Assembly: GCA_963824645.1 (NCBI GenBank)
Contig: CAWGQC010000005.1
Span: forward strand, 248,001 to 312,000
Origin: Bog-756 sp963824645
Lineage (GTDB): Bacteria > Actinomycetota > Acidimicrobiia > Acidimicrobiales > RAAP-2
DNA: 64,000 nucleotides
Direction of reading: 5' to 3'
The position numbers and the translations under genes were made by a program. The notes beneath the pieces were generated by a model. It did not search any database. It had not been told where the DNA came from and saw only the letters and a list, made by a program, of their open reading frames with translations. Below are positions 36,292 through 44,560 of this stretch, one piece after another. Position 1 is the stretch's first letter, and every line of letters starts with the position of its first letter.

Positions 36292-36325
36292 AGCGTGCCC
36301 CCCTTCCGAAGAAGGGGGGCACGCT
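36292..36325 (-). terminator. perfect 15-bp hairpin downstream of the pilin gene
   Basis: Arms 36292-36306 and 36311-36325 pair perfectly around a CGAA tetraloop. The hairpin lies 68 bp after the pilin stop and 73 bp before the membrane-protein start on the same strand. No U-run follows on the minus strand, so it may stabilise the 3' end of the pilin mRNA or attenuate read-through rather than end transcription completely. Confidence 0.75.
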
Positions 36326-36393
36326 TCACTCAGATTCCAATCACTGTCGAGAGGATCATTCCCCTGGACAGATCATGCAGGCAACTGACCGAC

Positions 36394-36999
36394 TCACGGA
36401 GCCGACTGGAAGCCTTGCTGACCAACCGCATTCCAGCTGGTGGCACTGGCTGCGCTGTCAGCGGTGCAGGTTGTGTTGCTCGACTTGCCAGCGGCGGTCG
36501 ACCCGTACCACGTTCCCGCAGGCAACTGGGCCGTCGGAACGATGGTGTCGGCATTGGCTCCGGTGCCAGACTCAAGCGTCTCATTGTCCACCAGGTACCA
36601 GCACGTGTTGGTCTTGGCCAACGAAGCCATGACGATGCCGTTGCCATCAGGAGTCACGTCGACACTGATGACGTCTGGGCCGGTCGAAGCTGTGGTCACC
36701 CACGACAGGCTGGGCTCCTGAGTGCTGATGGCCCCAGTGAAGGCAGCAGCAGTACCGAAGCCCTGGCCGTTCGAGTCGTAGTAGCTCTTGGCGTTGGTCA
36801 GAGCGGTGTTCAGGTTGGACTGAGATGCTCTGTCATTGGCCGATCCGGACACCCCGAGGAAGGTCGGGATGGCGATGGCCAGCAGAATGGCCATGATCAG
36901 AAGAACCACCATCAACTCGATGAGGGTGAAACCAGCATCAACGCCAGCCTCTCCCTTATTGACACGCCTGTCGTTAAGGCGCTTGATCAGATATGACAT
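36394..36999 (-). CDS. pilA: type IV major pilin
   Basis: A 201-residue type IV prepilin. A 23-residue basic leader ends in Gly, cleaved before FTLIELMVVLLIMAILLAIA, the classical N-methylated hydrophobic helix with Glu5. The globular domain is rich in Ser/Thr/Ala and carries two cysteines about 60 residues apart (NTCWYL and NTTCTADS), likely the C-terminal disulphide loop. The ribosome-binding site GAGGAGG (37006-37012) is very strong and the 5' region is long, both fitting a highly expressed subunit. pilC lies upstream on the same strand about 400 bp away. Confidence 0.95.
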   Translation of the reverse strand: MSYLIKRLNDRRVNKGEAGVDAGFTLIELMVVLLIMAILLAIAIPTFLGVSGSANDRASQSNLNTALTNAKSYYDSNGQGFGTAAAFTGAISTQEPSLSWVTTASTGPDVISVDVTPDGNGIVMASLAKTNTCWYLVDNETLESGTGANADTIVPTAQLPAGTWYGSTAAGKSSNTTCTADSAASATSWNAVGQQGFQSAP

Positions 37000-37401
37000 T
37001 TGTTGCCTCCTCGTTGTTATTGATGCATCAATAGACGGACACCGAACAGATGCCCGTTGTTACTATCGGCCTGTGAACAGCGATTCTTTAGGAACGGAAC
37101 GCCCACTCCTTAAAATCTGATGCTGCAGCCCGACATCTTTACGCCAACTGGCGATATAAATAGACAATATTGAGTAGAACGAGCTGGTCAGAGGTCCATT
37201 TAAATGCAATGAGGTTCGCTGAACCAACACGGTTAACCCGCCTTTCGACACGCCGATGCTCGAAGAACAAGACAAGTCGAGTGCCCCTCGTCGTCTTGAA
37301 TCATCCGTAAACGGTGATCTTTAACTCGGTTGTAACCCTATCGCCTCAATCGTTATTTTGGCAAGAGAGATTTCGGAAGACTCGCATAAAGCGAGTAGTG
37401 A
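37000..37401 (-). promoter_or_regulatory. A/T-rich 400-bp leader region of the pilin gene with several dyads
   Basis: No gene is seen. The stretch is markedly richer in A/T than its surroundings and holds a 6-bp hairpin right after the pilC stop (37380-37396, ACTCGC..GCGAGT) and dyads GGTTCgctGAACC (37213-37225), CATTTAAATG (37197-37206) and CGCCAacTGGCG (37142-37153), plus a 16-bp palindrome at 37018-37033. It presumably contains the pilin promoter and regulatory sites. A c-di-GMP riboswitch consensus was not recognised. Confidence 0.5.
37018..37033. promoter_or_regulatory. perfect 16-bp palindrome TATTGATGCATCAATA upstream of pilin
   Basis: The palindrome ends 19 bp before the pilin start codon, just upstream of the Shine-Dalgarno. 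Its perfect symmetry and A/T-rich core suit a dimeric regulator, or a small stem in the mRNA leader that could affect translation. Confidence 0.5.
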
Positions 37402-38640
37402 CTAACTTCCACCAGTGGGGACCAGCTTGATGTAGTCGAACATAGGCAGGTAGAGGGAGATCACCATGGCGCCGACCATCACACCCATACACACGGTCAG
37501 CATCGGCTCAAGCAGTGCGGTGAGGTTGTTGACGGTGACCTCTACCTCCTGATCGTAGAATTCGCCGACCTTCTTGAGCATCCCGTCGAGGTCACCAGTC
37601 TGTTCACCGACTTCGATCATCTGGACGACCAGGGGGGGGATGACATCCTCGTGCTCCCTCAACGGATCGGCCAGCGGCCGGCCCTCCCGGACACCTTTCT
37701 TCGCCTCTAGAAGTACGTCGCCCACGGTGCGGTTACCGGCAGTGTCGGCTCCGATATCCAATGACTCGAGGATGGGCACCCCCGAAGAGACAAGTGAGGC
37801 GAGCGTGCCGGTCATCCGAGCCAGGGCCACTTTGTGGAACAGCGGTCCGAACACCGGTGGTTTCAGAATCAAACGATCCCACTTGCGTCGTCCTTCATCG
37901 GTGGCGATCCAGCGGCGGAGGACCACAACGCCCACGATCATCCCAGCGATGATCACCAGTGCCCACACGCTGGTGATGATGTTCGAGATCTCAATGACGA
38001 TTCTGGTCGGCAAGGGAAGCTTTCCACCCAACGAGGAGAACAACTTCGAGAACACCGGCACGATGAACACGATCATCGCGGTGAAGATCAGCAGCATCAC
38101 GCTGAAGACCACCGCTGGGTAAGTCATAGCCGACCGGATGGTGCGATTGAGCTGAGCTTGCTTCTCGATGGTGTCGGCCAAGCTGCCCAGGACCTCGTCG
38201 AGGTTACCGCCGGCTTCGCCGGCCTGAACAAGAGTGCAGAAGAGATGTGAAAACACTTTCGGGTGCTTGGCGCAGGCCGCCGAGAGCGACGACCCGTGCT
38301 CGAGATCCAAACGGACGTCAGCAATGACGCGAGCCAACGTCGGGTTCTCACTCTGACCAGCCAGGATTCCAAGTGACCGGACAACGGATAGACCCGAGTC
38401 GACCATGGTTGAGAGCTGCCTGGTGAAAACGGCGACCTCGCGCAGCTTTACGCGATCGGAAAAGCCAGGAATCTTGATGTCCGCCTTGAGATTAACGGCA
38501 GACTTCGGGGTGACCGAAATGGGCATGTAACCCATCTCACGAAGGCGGCGCACGACCAGGGCCATGTTGTCGCCATCGAGTTGTCCTTCGACCAGGCTTC
38601 CCGACCGGTCTCGCACTTTGTAATCAAATGTCAGTGCCAC
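37402..38640 (-). CDS. pilC: type IV pilus inner-membrane platform protein PilC
   Basis: A 412-residue T2SS-F-family protein. It has two homologous cytoplasmic domains (KLREVAVFTRQLSTMVDSGLS and FGPLFHKVALARMTGTLASLVSSGVPILESL), each followed by membrane helices, and the typical MIEVGEQTGDLDGMLKKVGEFYD near the end. It anchors the PilB/PilT motors to the pilus base. The start is a GTG at 38640, 37 bp downstream of the MshEN-PilT gene on the same strand, so it belongs to the pilB-pilT-pilC operon. Confidence 0.95.
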   Translation of the reverse strand: MALTFDYKVRDRSGSLVEGQLDGDNMALVVRRLREMGYMPISVTPKSAVNLKADIKIPGFSDRVKLREVAVFTRQLSTMVDSGLSVVRSLGILAGQSENPTLARVIADVRLDLEHGSSLSAACAKHPKVFSHLFCTLVQAGEAGGNLDEVLGSLADTIEKQAQLNRTIRSAMTYPAVVFSVMLLIFTAMIVFIVPVFSKLFSSLGGKLPLPTRIVIEISNIITSVWALVIIAGMIVGVVVLRRWIATDEGRRKWDRLILKPPVFGPLFHKVALARMTGTLASLVSSGVPILESLDIGADTAGNRTVGDVLLEAKKGVREGRPLADPLREHEDVIPPLVVQMIEVGEQTGDLDGMLKKVGEFYDQEVEVTVNNLTALLEPMLTVCMGVMVGAMVISLYLPMFDYIKLVPTGGS

Positions 38641-38677
38641 TGTGCCCCGCTTCGTGGATCATGAATGAGTATTGGGA

Positions 38678-40333
38678 TTAGAGAGTGCTGAGGTGATTGC
38701 GTAGGTCTTCCTGGTTCGACGACCGGTCGTAGGCGATGCTTTCGGAAATACGACCTTCCTTCACCAGCTGGGCCAGGCCTTGGTCCATGGTCTGCATCCC
38801 GTAGGAGCCACCGACCTGCATCAACGAATAGATCTGGTGAGTCTTGGACTGACGGATCAGATTGCGGATGGCGGACGTGCACATCAGCACCTCCGAGCAG
38901 GGGATCCGACCGGTTCCTTCGGAGTTGACGATCAGTTGCTGAGTGACGACGCCTTCGAGCGTCGCCGCCAACATCACTCTGATCTGCTCTTGTTGGTTGG
39001 TGGGGAACACGTCGATGACCCGGTCGATTGTCTGTGGACAGTCCTGGGTATGAAGCGTCCCGAAGACGAGGTGGCCGGTTTCGGCGGCAGTGAGAGCCAT
39101 GGAGATCGTCTCAAGGTCGCGGAGCTCGCCCACCAGGATCACATCAGGGTCCTGACGGAGCACTCGACGGAGAGCTTCGGAGAAGGAATCAGTGTCCTCC
39201 CCGATCTCCCGTTGGGTGATGATCGACCGCTTGTGATCATGAAGGAACTCGATGGGATCTTCGACCGTCACGATATGAAGCGGCTTGGTCCGATTGATGA
39301 TGTCGACCAGCGAAGCCAGAGTGGTCGATTTTCCGGAACCGGTCGGACCGGTGACCAGTACCAAGCCACGTCGAAGGTCGGTAAAACCTTTGATGGCGTC
39401 GGGGAGTCCGAGGGTGTCGAATTCGGGCATCTCATGCGGGATGGGACGGAGGGCGGCGGCGATCGTCCCACGTTGCAAGGAGACGTTTACTCGGAACCGG
39501 CCTACACCGGCAATGGAGTGAGACGTGTCCAGTTCGTGTTCCGCTTCGAATCGCTCGCGCTGAGAGGCCGGAAGAATTCCGAAGATCATCTCGCGAATCG
39601 TCTCGTGGTTGAGAACGGGGCAGCCCTCAATGGCGCGAATGGCCCCATGGAGTCGAATCGTTCCCGGCATTGACGCCGTGAGATGAAGGTCGGACGCACC
39701 TACCGACACCGCATAGCGGAGCAGGTCGTCGACGTGAAGCGGAACGCTGCCGTCGGCGACGGCGGCCGGCATTCCTCTCTCCAGGAGTGTCTCAACCGTT
39801 GGCACATCGGGAGCGGCGCTTTCACCATCCGTCGGGGAATCGTCGACGAGAGGCGAATCAGGTGCCGGTCCCGGAATCGGGTTGGTCTCATGGCCCACCA
39901 GTTGGGCAATCAGCACCGGATCAGCCAGTACCGGATTAACGCGGTGGCCAACGCGTGAGGCCAATTCGTCAACCTCGTGAGCCGAGGGAGGATTGGCGAA
40001 GGCGACGACCAGGACATTGCCTTCGAACTGCAGCGGCACTGCCTTGAATTCCCGGCGAGTGTCCTCGGGCATGGCCTCGTCAGCGTCGGGATTTGACTTG
40101 ACTGCGGTCAGATCGATAGCCGGCAACTGGGCCAGATGGGCCAAAGCCCCCACCACTACGCCCGGAAGGGCCAGGTTTCGGCCAATCAGTATTTCGGCGA
40201 GGGATTGGTTGCCGCTTCGCGCTTCGGCCAACAGCGGTGCGAGATTGGCCTCCGTCTCGTAACCGCCCTGAACCAGGGCCTGGGCCAGCCGCGTGGACCA
40301 CTCCAGTTGAGTATCTGCCTGGATCGCGCTCAT
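38678..40333 (-). CDS. pilT: PilT-type retraction ATPase with N-terminal MshEN domain
   Basis: A 551-residue secretion ATPase. Residues 1-~170 form an MshEN-like N-domain (LPAIDLTAVKSNPDADEAMPE.. followed by AVPLQFEGNVLVVAFANP), normally found in PilB/GspE rather than PilT. After a Pro/Asp linker the core is PilT-like: ASDLHLTASMPGTIRLHG, Walker A GPTGSGKSTT, EDPIEFLHDHK, Walker B DPDVILVGELRD and the His box GHLVFGTLHTQDCPQTIDRV. There is no zinc-binding Cys cluster. It overlaps pilB by 4 bp. It may be a retraction ATPase under second-messenger or partner control. Confidence 0.9.
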   Translation of the reverse strand: MSAIQADTQLEWSTRLAQALVQGGYETEANLAPLLAEARSGNQSLAEILIGRNLALPGVVVGALAHLAQLPAIDLTAVKSNPDADEAMPEDTRREFKAVPLQFEGNVLVVAFANPPSAHEVDELASRVGHRVNPVLADPVLIAQLVGHETNPIPGPAPDSPLVDDSPTDGESAAPDVPTVETLLERGMPAAVADGSVPLHVDDLLRYAVSVGASDLHLTASMPGTIRLHGAIRAIEGCPVLNHETIREMIFGILPASQRERFEAEHELDTSHSIAGVGRFRVNVSLQRGTIAAALRPIPHEMPEFDTLGLPDAIKGFTDLRRGLVLVTGPTGSGKSTTLASLVDIINRTKPLHIVTVEDPIEFLHDHKRSIITQREIGEDTDSFSEALRRVLRQDPDVILVGELRDLETISMALTAAETGHLVFGTLHTQDCPQTIDRVIDVFPTNQQEQIRVMLAATLEGVVTQQLIVNSEGTGRIPCSEVLMCTSAIRNLIRQSKTHQIYSLMQVGGSYGMQTMDQGLAQLVKEGRISESIAYDRSSNQEDLRNHLSTL

Positions 40334-42690
40334 GCGACCACCCGCAGGACTTCCTCAAGGGTGGTCTCACCCTCGATGGCCTTTCGCAGGCCGCTCTGGC
40401 GCAAGGTGACCATTCCTTGAGCGACGGCAATTTTATGGATGTCTTCCACCGATCCTCCTTCGATAATCGACCGTTCGATCTCTTCCGTCAGCGGAAGTAG
40501 TTCCGCCAACGCTTTGCGTCCCCGATACCCGGTGTTGGCGCACGCAGAGCAGCCAACCGATCTGAACACCTTGGATATTCCTCCGACCTCTTCGACTTCC
40601 GCGGTCGACCATCCAGCGGCAGCAATGTCTGCTTCTGTGGGCTCGTAAGCCTCCTTGCAGTGCACACACAACCGGCGGGCAAGTCGCTGGGCCAGCACAC
40701 CGGACAACGCCGAGGTGACCAGGAAAGGTTCGAGCCCCATTTCGACCAATCGCATGGGTGTGGAGGCAGCGCTGTTGGTGTGGAGCGTGGCCAGGACCAT
40801 GTGGCCGGTCAAGGCGGCCTCGATCGCGATCACCGCCGTCTCCTTGTCGCGGATCTCACCCACCAGGACGACGTCGGGATCGGCGCGCAGAATGGACCTG
40901 AGCGCAGAGGCAAAGGTAAGGCCGGCCTTGACGTTGAGTTGGATCTGGTTGACCCCCTTCAGCTGCAATTCGACGGGGTCCTCTACGGTGATGATGTTCT
41001 TTTCCGGCGAGTTGAGCGCTGAAAGAGTCGTATACAGCGTGGTCGACTTACCTGAGCCGGTCGGACCAGTCACCAAGATGGTTCCGTACGGCTTCGTGTA
41101 CAGCCCGGAGTAGGTAGTAAGGAGATCCTCGTCGAATCCGAGATCGGGAAATCCCAGCACGACGCTCGACTTGTCGAGAACTCGCATGACACATTTCTCA
41201 CCATGAATAGTGGGAAGTGTTGCAATTCGGAGGTCGATCCCCTTACTTCCGACATTGAGAGAGATCCGACCGTCCTGGGGGACGCGGTGCTCGGCAACGT
41301 TCATATCGGCCATAACTTTCAGGCGGGTGATGACGGCGGCCGAGATGGACCGAGGCGCCGTCGACACGTCATGCAGCACCCCGTCAATCCGATAGCGGAT
41401 GCGGAGCTCCGTTGCTGTCGGCTCAACGTGAATATCCGAGGCGCGTTCGTTGAGCGCTTGCAGGATGAGCAGGTTGACGTAGCGAACAATCGGGGCTTCT
41501 TCGGTGACAGCCTGGATGTCATCAACATCGGCATGCGCCTCGGAGCCGTCAAAGCCCAGCGATGCCTCCATGGCCATGTCAGCAGCGTCTCCGCCACTAT
41601 TGAATGCGCGACCGATATAGGAACTGATCTGGCTGCGGGTGGCTACGACGACGATAAAGTTTCGACCCATGATGGTGCGCAGGTCGTCCATGGCGAATAC
41701 ATCCGTGGGATTCGACGCTGCCACAACTGGTGTTCCATCGTCGTTGGCGATGACGATGACGTTGTGATGACGAGCCGTCGCCTCGGGAATCGTCCCGGCC
41801 TCGGTGAAATCGACCCCAACTGTGTCGAGGTCGACGAAGTCGAGTCCCATCTCCTCTGCCATGCCCCACATGAGGTCGGCTTCCGTGACCAGGTCGTTGG
41901 CGGTCAGGATGCGGGCGATGGTCTGTCCCGTTCGATAGTGCTCCTCAAGAACACCTTCCATGTCTTCGAACGAGACCCTGTCGCCGTCAACCAGCGCCTT
42001 CGCTAGTGGCGGGAACAGGCTGGTACTGGTGGGGATATCGAGAATGGTTCCGTCATACCGCTGCTCCTCGCCGTGCTCCACCTCATAGGTAGCCACCGCT
42101 TCGGCCACCAGATCGGCGGCCAACGCAGCCGAATCGGTGGTCGGTTGATTGTGTTCACCGTGTTCAACAGAACGGGCGAGGGCGGCCAAAGGGTCGGGAT
42201 CTGATTCAGTACTGCTGGAGTCCGATGTCCAATCGGCATCGGCCGCGCTGGAGACGAACTCGGGCAGCAGATTCGTGGCCGGCTCCAGCTCCGATCCATA
42301 CGGCTCACCGGCAGTCGGAATGACCCTCAGTTCGACCTCTTCGTCAAGGGCCGCGGGGGATTCGGCCGAGACAACGTTGGATTGATCCGCTTGAGGATCA
42401 AATGTGACCGTCGTACCTGGTGGATCCTCGTATATGCCGGACCCGTTCTCGAGAAGGTCTTCTGTTGGAGGGTTCTCGACCGCCGATTCCACAGACTCTT
42501 CAAAGACCGTGTCGATCGGCGTATCGAATCCCGTGCCGGTGTCGATTGCTACGTCGTTATCGGTGTTGATTGCTGTGTCGGTGTTGATTGGCGTGCCGGA
42601 TGCCGTGTCGGTGTCGATTGCTGTGTCAGTTCCGGTAACCGTGTCGGTGGCTGTGTCGATCGCTATCTCGGCAGCGGTATCGTCTCCCAC
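40330..42690 (-). CDS. pilB: type IV pilus extension ATPase PilB, main (3') part of a frameshifted gene
   Basis: The motor that drives pilus extension. Seen here: an MshEN domain (about 260-350: FVDLDTVGVDFTEAGTIPE), the GspE core with Walker A GPTGSGKSTTLY, the Asp box ITVEDPVELQLKG, Walker B DPDVVLVGEIRD, the His box HMVLATLHTNSA, and a zinc site with CVHC and CSAC. The N-terminus is low-complexity Thr/Asp repeats (TDTAIDTDT). The nominal start is a GTG at 42690, but the same frame stays open and coding-like (basic/acidic linker) to 42906, where it meets the 5' fragment in another frame. The true gene is most likely 40330-43370. Confidence 0.9.
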   Translation of the reverse strand: MGDDTAAEIAIDTATDTVTGTDTAIDTDTASGTPINTDTAINTDNDVAIDTGTGFDTPIDTVFEESVESAVENPPTEDLLENGSGIYEDPPGTTVTFDPQADQSNVVSAESPAALDEEVELRVIPTAGEPYGSELEPATNLLPEFVSSAADADWTSDSSSTESDPDPLAALARSVEHGEHNQPTTDSAALAADLVAEAVATYEVEHGEEQRYDGTILDIPTSTSLFPPLAKALVDGDRVSFEDMEGVLEEHYRTGQTIARILTANDLVTEADLMWGMAEEMGLDFVDLDTVGVDFTEAGTIPEATARHHNVIVIANDDGTPVVAASNPTDVFAMDDLRTIMGRNFIVVVATRSQISSYIGRAFNSGGDAADMAMEASLGFDGSEAHADVDDIQAVTEEAPIVRYVNLLILQALNERASDIHVEPTATELRIRYRIDGVLHDVSTAPRSISAAVITRLKVMADMNVAEHRVPQDGRISLNVGSKGIDLRIATLPTIHGEKCVMRVLDKSSVVLGFPDLGFDEDLLTTYSGLYTKPYGTILVTGPTGSGKSTTLYTTLSALNSPEKNIITVEDPVELQLKGVNQIQLNVKAGLTFASALRSILRADPDVVLVGEIRDKETAVIAIEAALTGHMVLATLHTNSAASTPMRLVEMGLEPFLVTSALSGVLAQRLARRLCVHCKEAYEPTEADIAAAGWSTAEVEEVGGISKVFRSVGCSACANTGYRGRKALAELLPLTEEIERSIIEGGSVEDIHKIAVAQGMVTLRQSGLRKAIEGETTLEEVLRVVA
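42530..42675 (-). repeat. degenerate repeats encoding Thr/Asp-rich PilB segment
   Basis: Short units resembling GTGTCGGTGTTGATTG on the plus strand recur with small changes and encode alternating TDT / AIDTDT residues in the linker between the two MshEN domains of PilB. Confidence 0.7.
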
Positions 42691-43370
42691 CTCCGGATCA
42701 GGGTCGAGCTTCCCCTTCCCAGACTTGTGCTTGGCTTCGACGCGCCGGCGGCGGCGCTTCCCGGTCGAAGGCCCTTCGGTGGCAGGTTCCTCATCGTTGA
42801 CGCGAGAAGTGTCATCTTCCCCACGCTCAGGATCACCCTTCCCACCGTCGGCAGGACCTTTCTCAACCTCGGGGAGTGTTTCCCCCCACCCTCGGGAAGG
42901 GATTGATCAACGGGACCGAACCAGAAGCCAGCTTCGGCGCCTGATCCATTCTCATCACCTTCGATGCCCTCCTGTTCGTCGACCAGGGACGAACTCGGCT
43001 CTACATCGAACTTGAGCGAGGAGGACGGGCTGAATTCACCCAGCTCAGCGCCATTGGTGAGCGCGCTTTCCTCAATTGCTCCAAAGAGCTGATCGAGGTA
43101 GTCACCGATCTGATCCCGCGATGCCACCACCGAAATGAAGTCCCTGCCGATCGAATCGCGAACTGTCTCCTGAGCAGCCAGATCATCGGGATCGGCAGTG
43201 GCGATCACTGGGGTCCCGAACTTTCGTTTGATGGCGACGACATGGTGGCGACGCGACAGTGAGGCAGGGAGAATCTCGCCCGCGGCGGGATCCACCCCGT
43301 AGGTGTCGAGATCAACGAATTCGAGATCGTGCTCGCTTGCCATCCATCGGACAGCATCGACGTCACTCAT
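42663..43370 (-). CDS. pilB: PilB 5' fragment: first MshEN domain, frameshifted from the main ORF
   Basis: A 235-codon frame. Residues 1-~95 are an MshEN domain (EFVDLDTYGVDPAAGEILPASL, DFISVVASRDQIGDYLDQLF) closely similar to the second MshEN domain in the main PilB ORF. The remaining acidic linker makes sense up to about GPVDQSLPEG; beyond that the frame reads as nonsense, while the +2/-1 frame continues as a plausible linker into PilB. The switch point is a run of six C on the plus strand (42882-42887; G6 followed by A on the coding strand). One more G, or a -1 ribosomal slip on GGGGGGA, restores a ~1013-residue PilB. Confidence 0.8.
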   Translation of the reverse strand: MSDVDAVRWMASEHDLEFVDLDTYGVDPAAGEILPASLSRRHHVVAIKRKFGTPVIATADPDDLAAQETVRDSIGRDFISVVASRDQIGDYLDQLFGAIEESALTNGAELGEFSPSSSLKFDVEPSSSLVDEQEGIEGDENGSGAEAGFWFGPVDQSLPEGGGKHSPRLRKVLPTVGRVILSVGKMTLLASTMRNLPPKGLRPGSAAAGASKPSTSLGRGSSTLIRRWETIPLPR

Positions 43371-43711
43371 ACGTCCACCATCGGCAGACTGGTGGCCGAG
43401 ATTGAACCCGAATCCGATTTGATCGGCCCAAACAGAGAGCCCTGCCCCTCAGATGTATGCACCCCATCCCTTTCTGCTTGCCCCAGGGGTAATACTCAAG
43501 TTGACGATGTCCCTCGCCGAAATGGTTACGACGGAGCGAGGTCGTGTCTCAAACAAACGCTCAAAGGCGCTCTTGGATGAGACATCCTGAAGATCTGCGC
43601 TCCGATCAGACGAATCGGAGGAGCCGCCATGCTCTTCCCTAATTGCCCCTTTTCACTCTCAGCCGACAGGTAACCACCGTCCGGCCATGCCAGCGCAGTT
43701 GAATACATGAT
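43371..43711. promoter_or_regulatory. divergent intergenic region between pilB and the prepilin-peptidase homologue
   Basis: About 340 bp without a recognised long gene. It should contain promoters for both directions. The only structured element seen is a short ORF with a strong ribosome-binding site (43629-43673). No clear -10/-35 pair was assigned. Confidence 0.4.
43629..43673 (+). CDS. possible 14-codon leader peptide
   Basis: ATG is preceded by GGAGGAGCCGCC, one of the best ribosome-binding sites in the region, and the frame ends in TAA after 14 sense codons (MLFPNCPFSLSADR). It ends 38 bp before the prepilin-peptidase homologue, so it could be a translated leader; equally it could be a chance match. 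Confidence 0.3.
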   Translation: MLFPNCPFSLSADR

Positions 43712-44545
43712 ATGGGTTCTGAGCACTTTTCGCTATCCACAACCTCAATTTCGTTGGCATTGGCCATACCGGTAGCGGCCATTTTCGGAATCTTTGTCGG
43801 CTCCTTTCTGAATGTGGTCATCTATCGGACGCCGCTCGGTCTTTCGGTGTCGGCTCCGAGATCATTCTGTCCAACGTGCCAACGCACGCTGAAATGGTGG
43901 GAAAACGTCCCGGTCGCCTCGTGGATCGCTTTGAGGGGACGTTGCCGAACCTGCAACACGAGCATCTCCCTCCGCTATCCCGCGGTCGAACTGGTCACCG
44001 GTGTGACATTTGCCCTGGTCACATGGGGTTGGAACGGCACTGCGATCGCTGCCGGGTACTGCTGCCTGGCCGCGGCCACGATCGCGGTTGCTCTGATCGA
44101 GTACGGAGGTAAGCGAGCTCCACTCGGCATTGCTGCCATCGGCACGACAGCCGGACAACTCATCATTATCGGCGCAGCCGGATGGGAAGACCGGTGGTCT
44201 GTGGCTGTCGGTTCGCTGGTTGGCACAGTGCTCGCCATGGGCATCTTCGGCATTTTGCGAGTTACTGATCCCACTTGCACCGATCCGAGGGGTCATGGTC
44301 GCTCGGCCCTTTTGATGACGGGCTGTTGGGTCGGCGGCCTGGGCATTGGTCCAACGCTTGTAGGGGGCGCCATTTGGATCGTCAGTTACGTCAGCTGCAT
44401 GTTGATCTTTTGGGCAAACATGCAAACAGTCGATCCCCATGGAGCGCCGGATTCGGGGCGTCAATCCCACCCGGTTGCCGCAACTCCCCTCGTCACTGCG
44501 CTCGCCTTGGCTATGGCAGCGTCCCTAGTCGTACACGCACTGTGA
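43712..44545 (+). CDS. prepilin peptidase (PilD/A24 family) homologue lacking catalytic aspartates
   Basis: A 277-residue inner-membrane protein. The N-terminal part is a good match to PilD: GSFLNVVIYRTPLG, the zinc pair CPTC and CRTC, ENVPVASWIALRG and ISLRYPAVELVTG, i.e. the prepilin N-methylase-type domain. About seven membrane helices follow. The two catalytic Asp of the family are missing: the first site normally read as IDLD..PD is IEYGGKRAPL, and the second, normally GxGDxKL, is GHGRSAL. It may keep only methylation or a structural role, or another peptidase may exist elsewhere. Divergent from pilB. Confidence 0.8.
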   Translation: MGSEHFSLSTTSISLALAIPVAAIFGIFVGSFLNVVIYRTPLGLSVSAPRSFCPTCQRTLKWWENVPVASWIALRGRCRTCNTSISLRYPAVELVTGVTFALVTWGWNGTAIAAGYCCLAAATIAVALIEYGGKRAPLGIAAIGTTAGQLIIIGAAGWEDRWSVAVGSLVGTVLAMGIFGILRVTDPTCTDPRGHGRSALLMTGCWVGGLGIGPTLVGGAIWIVSYVSCMLIFWANMQTVDPHGAPDSGRQSHPVAATPLVTALALAMAASLVVHAL

Positions 44546-44560
44546 CCCTACGATGGTTGT

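Noticed and set aside
36999..37401. c-di-GMP riboswitch upstream of pilin
   Set aside because: Considered because pilus genes are often controlled this way, but the GEMM consensus core was not found by eye on either strand.
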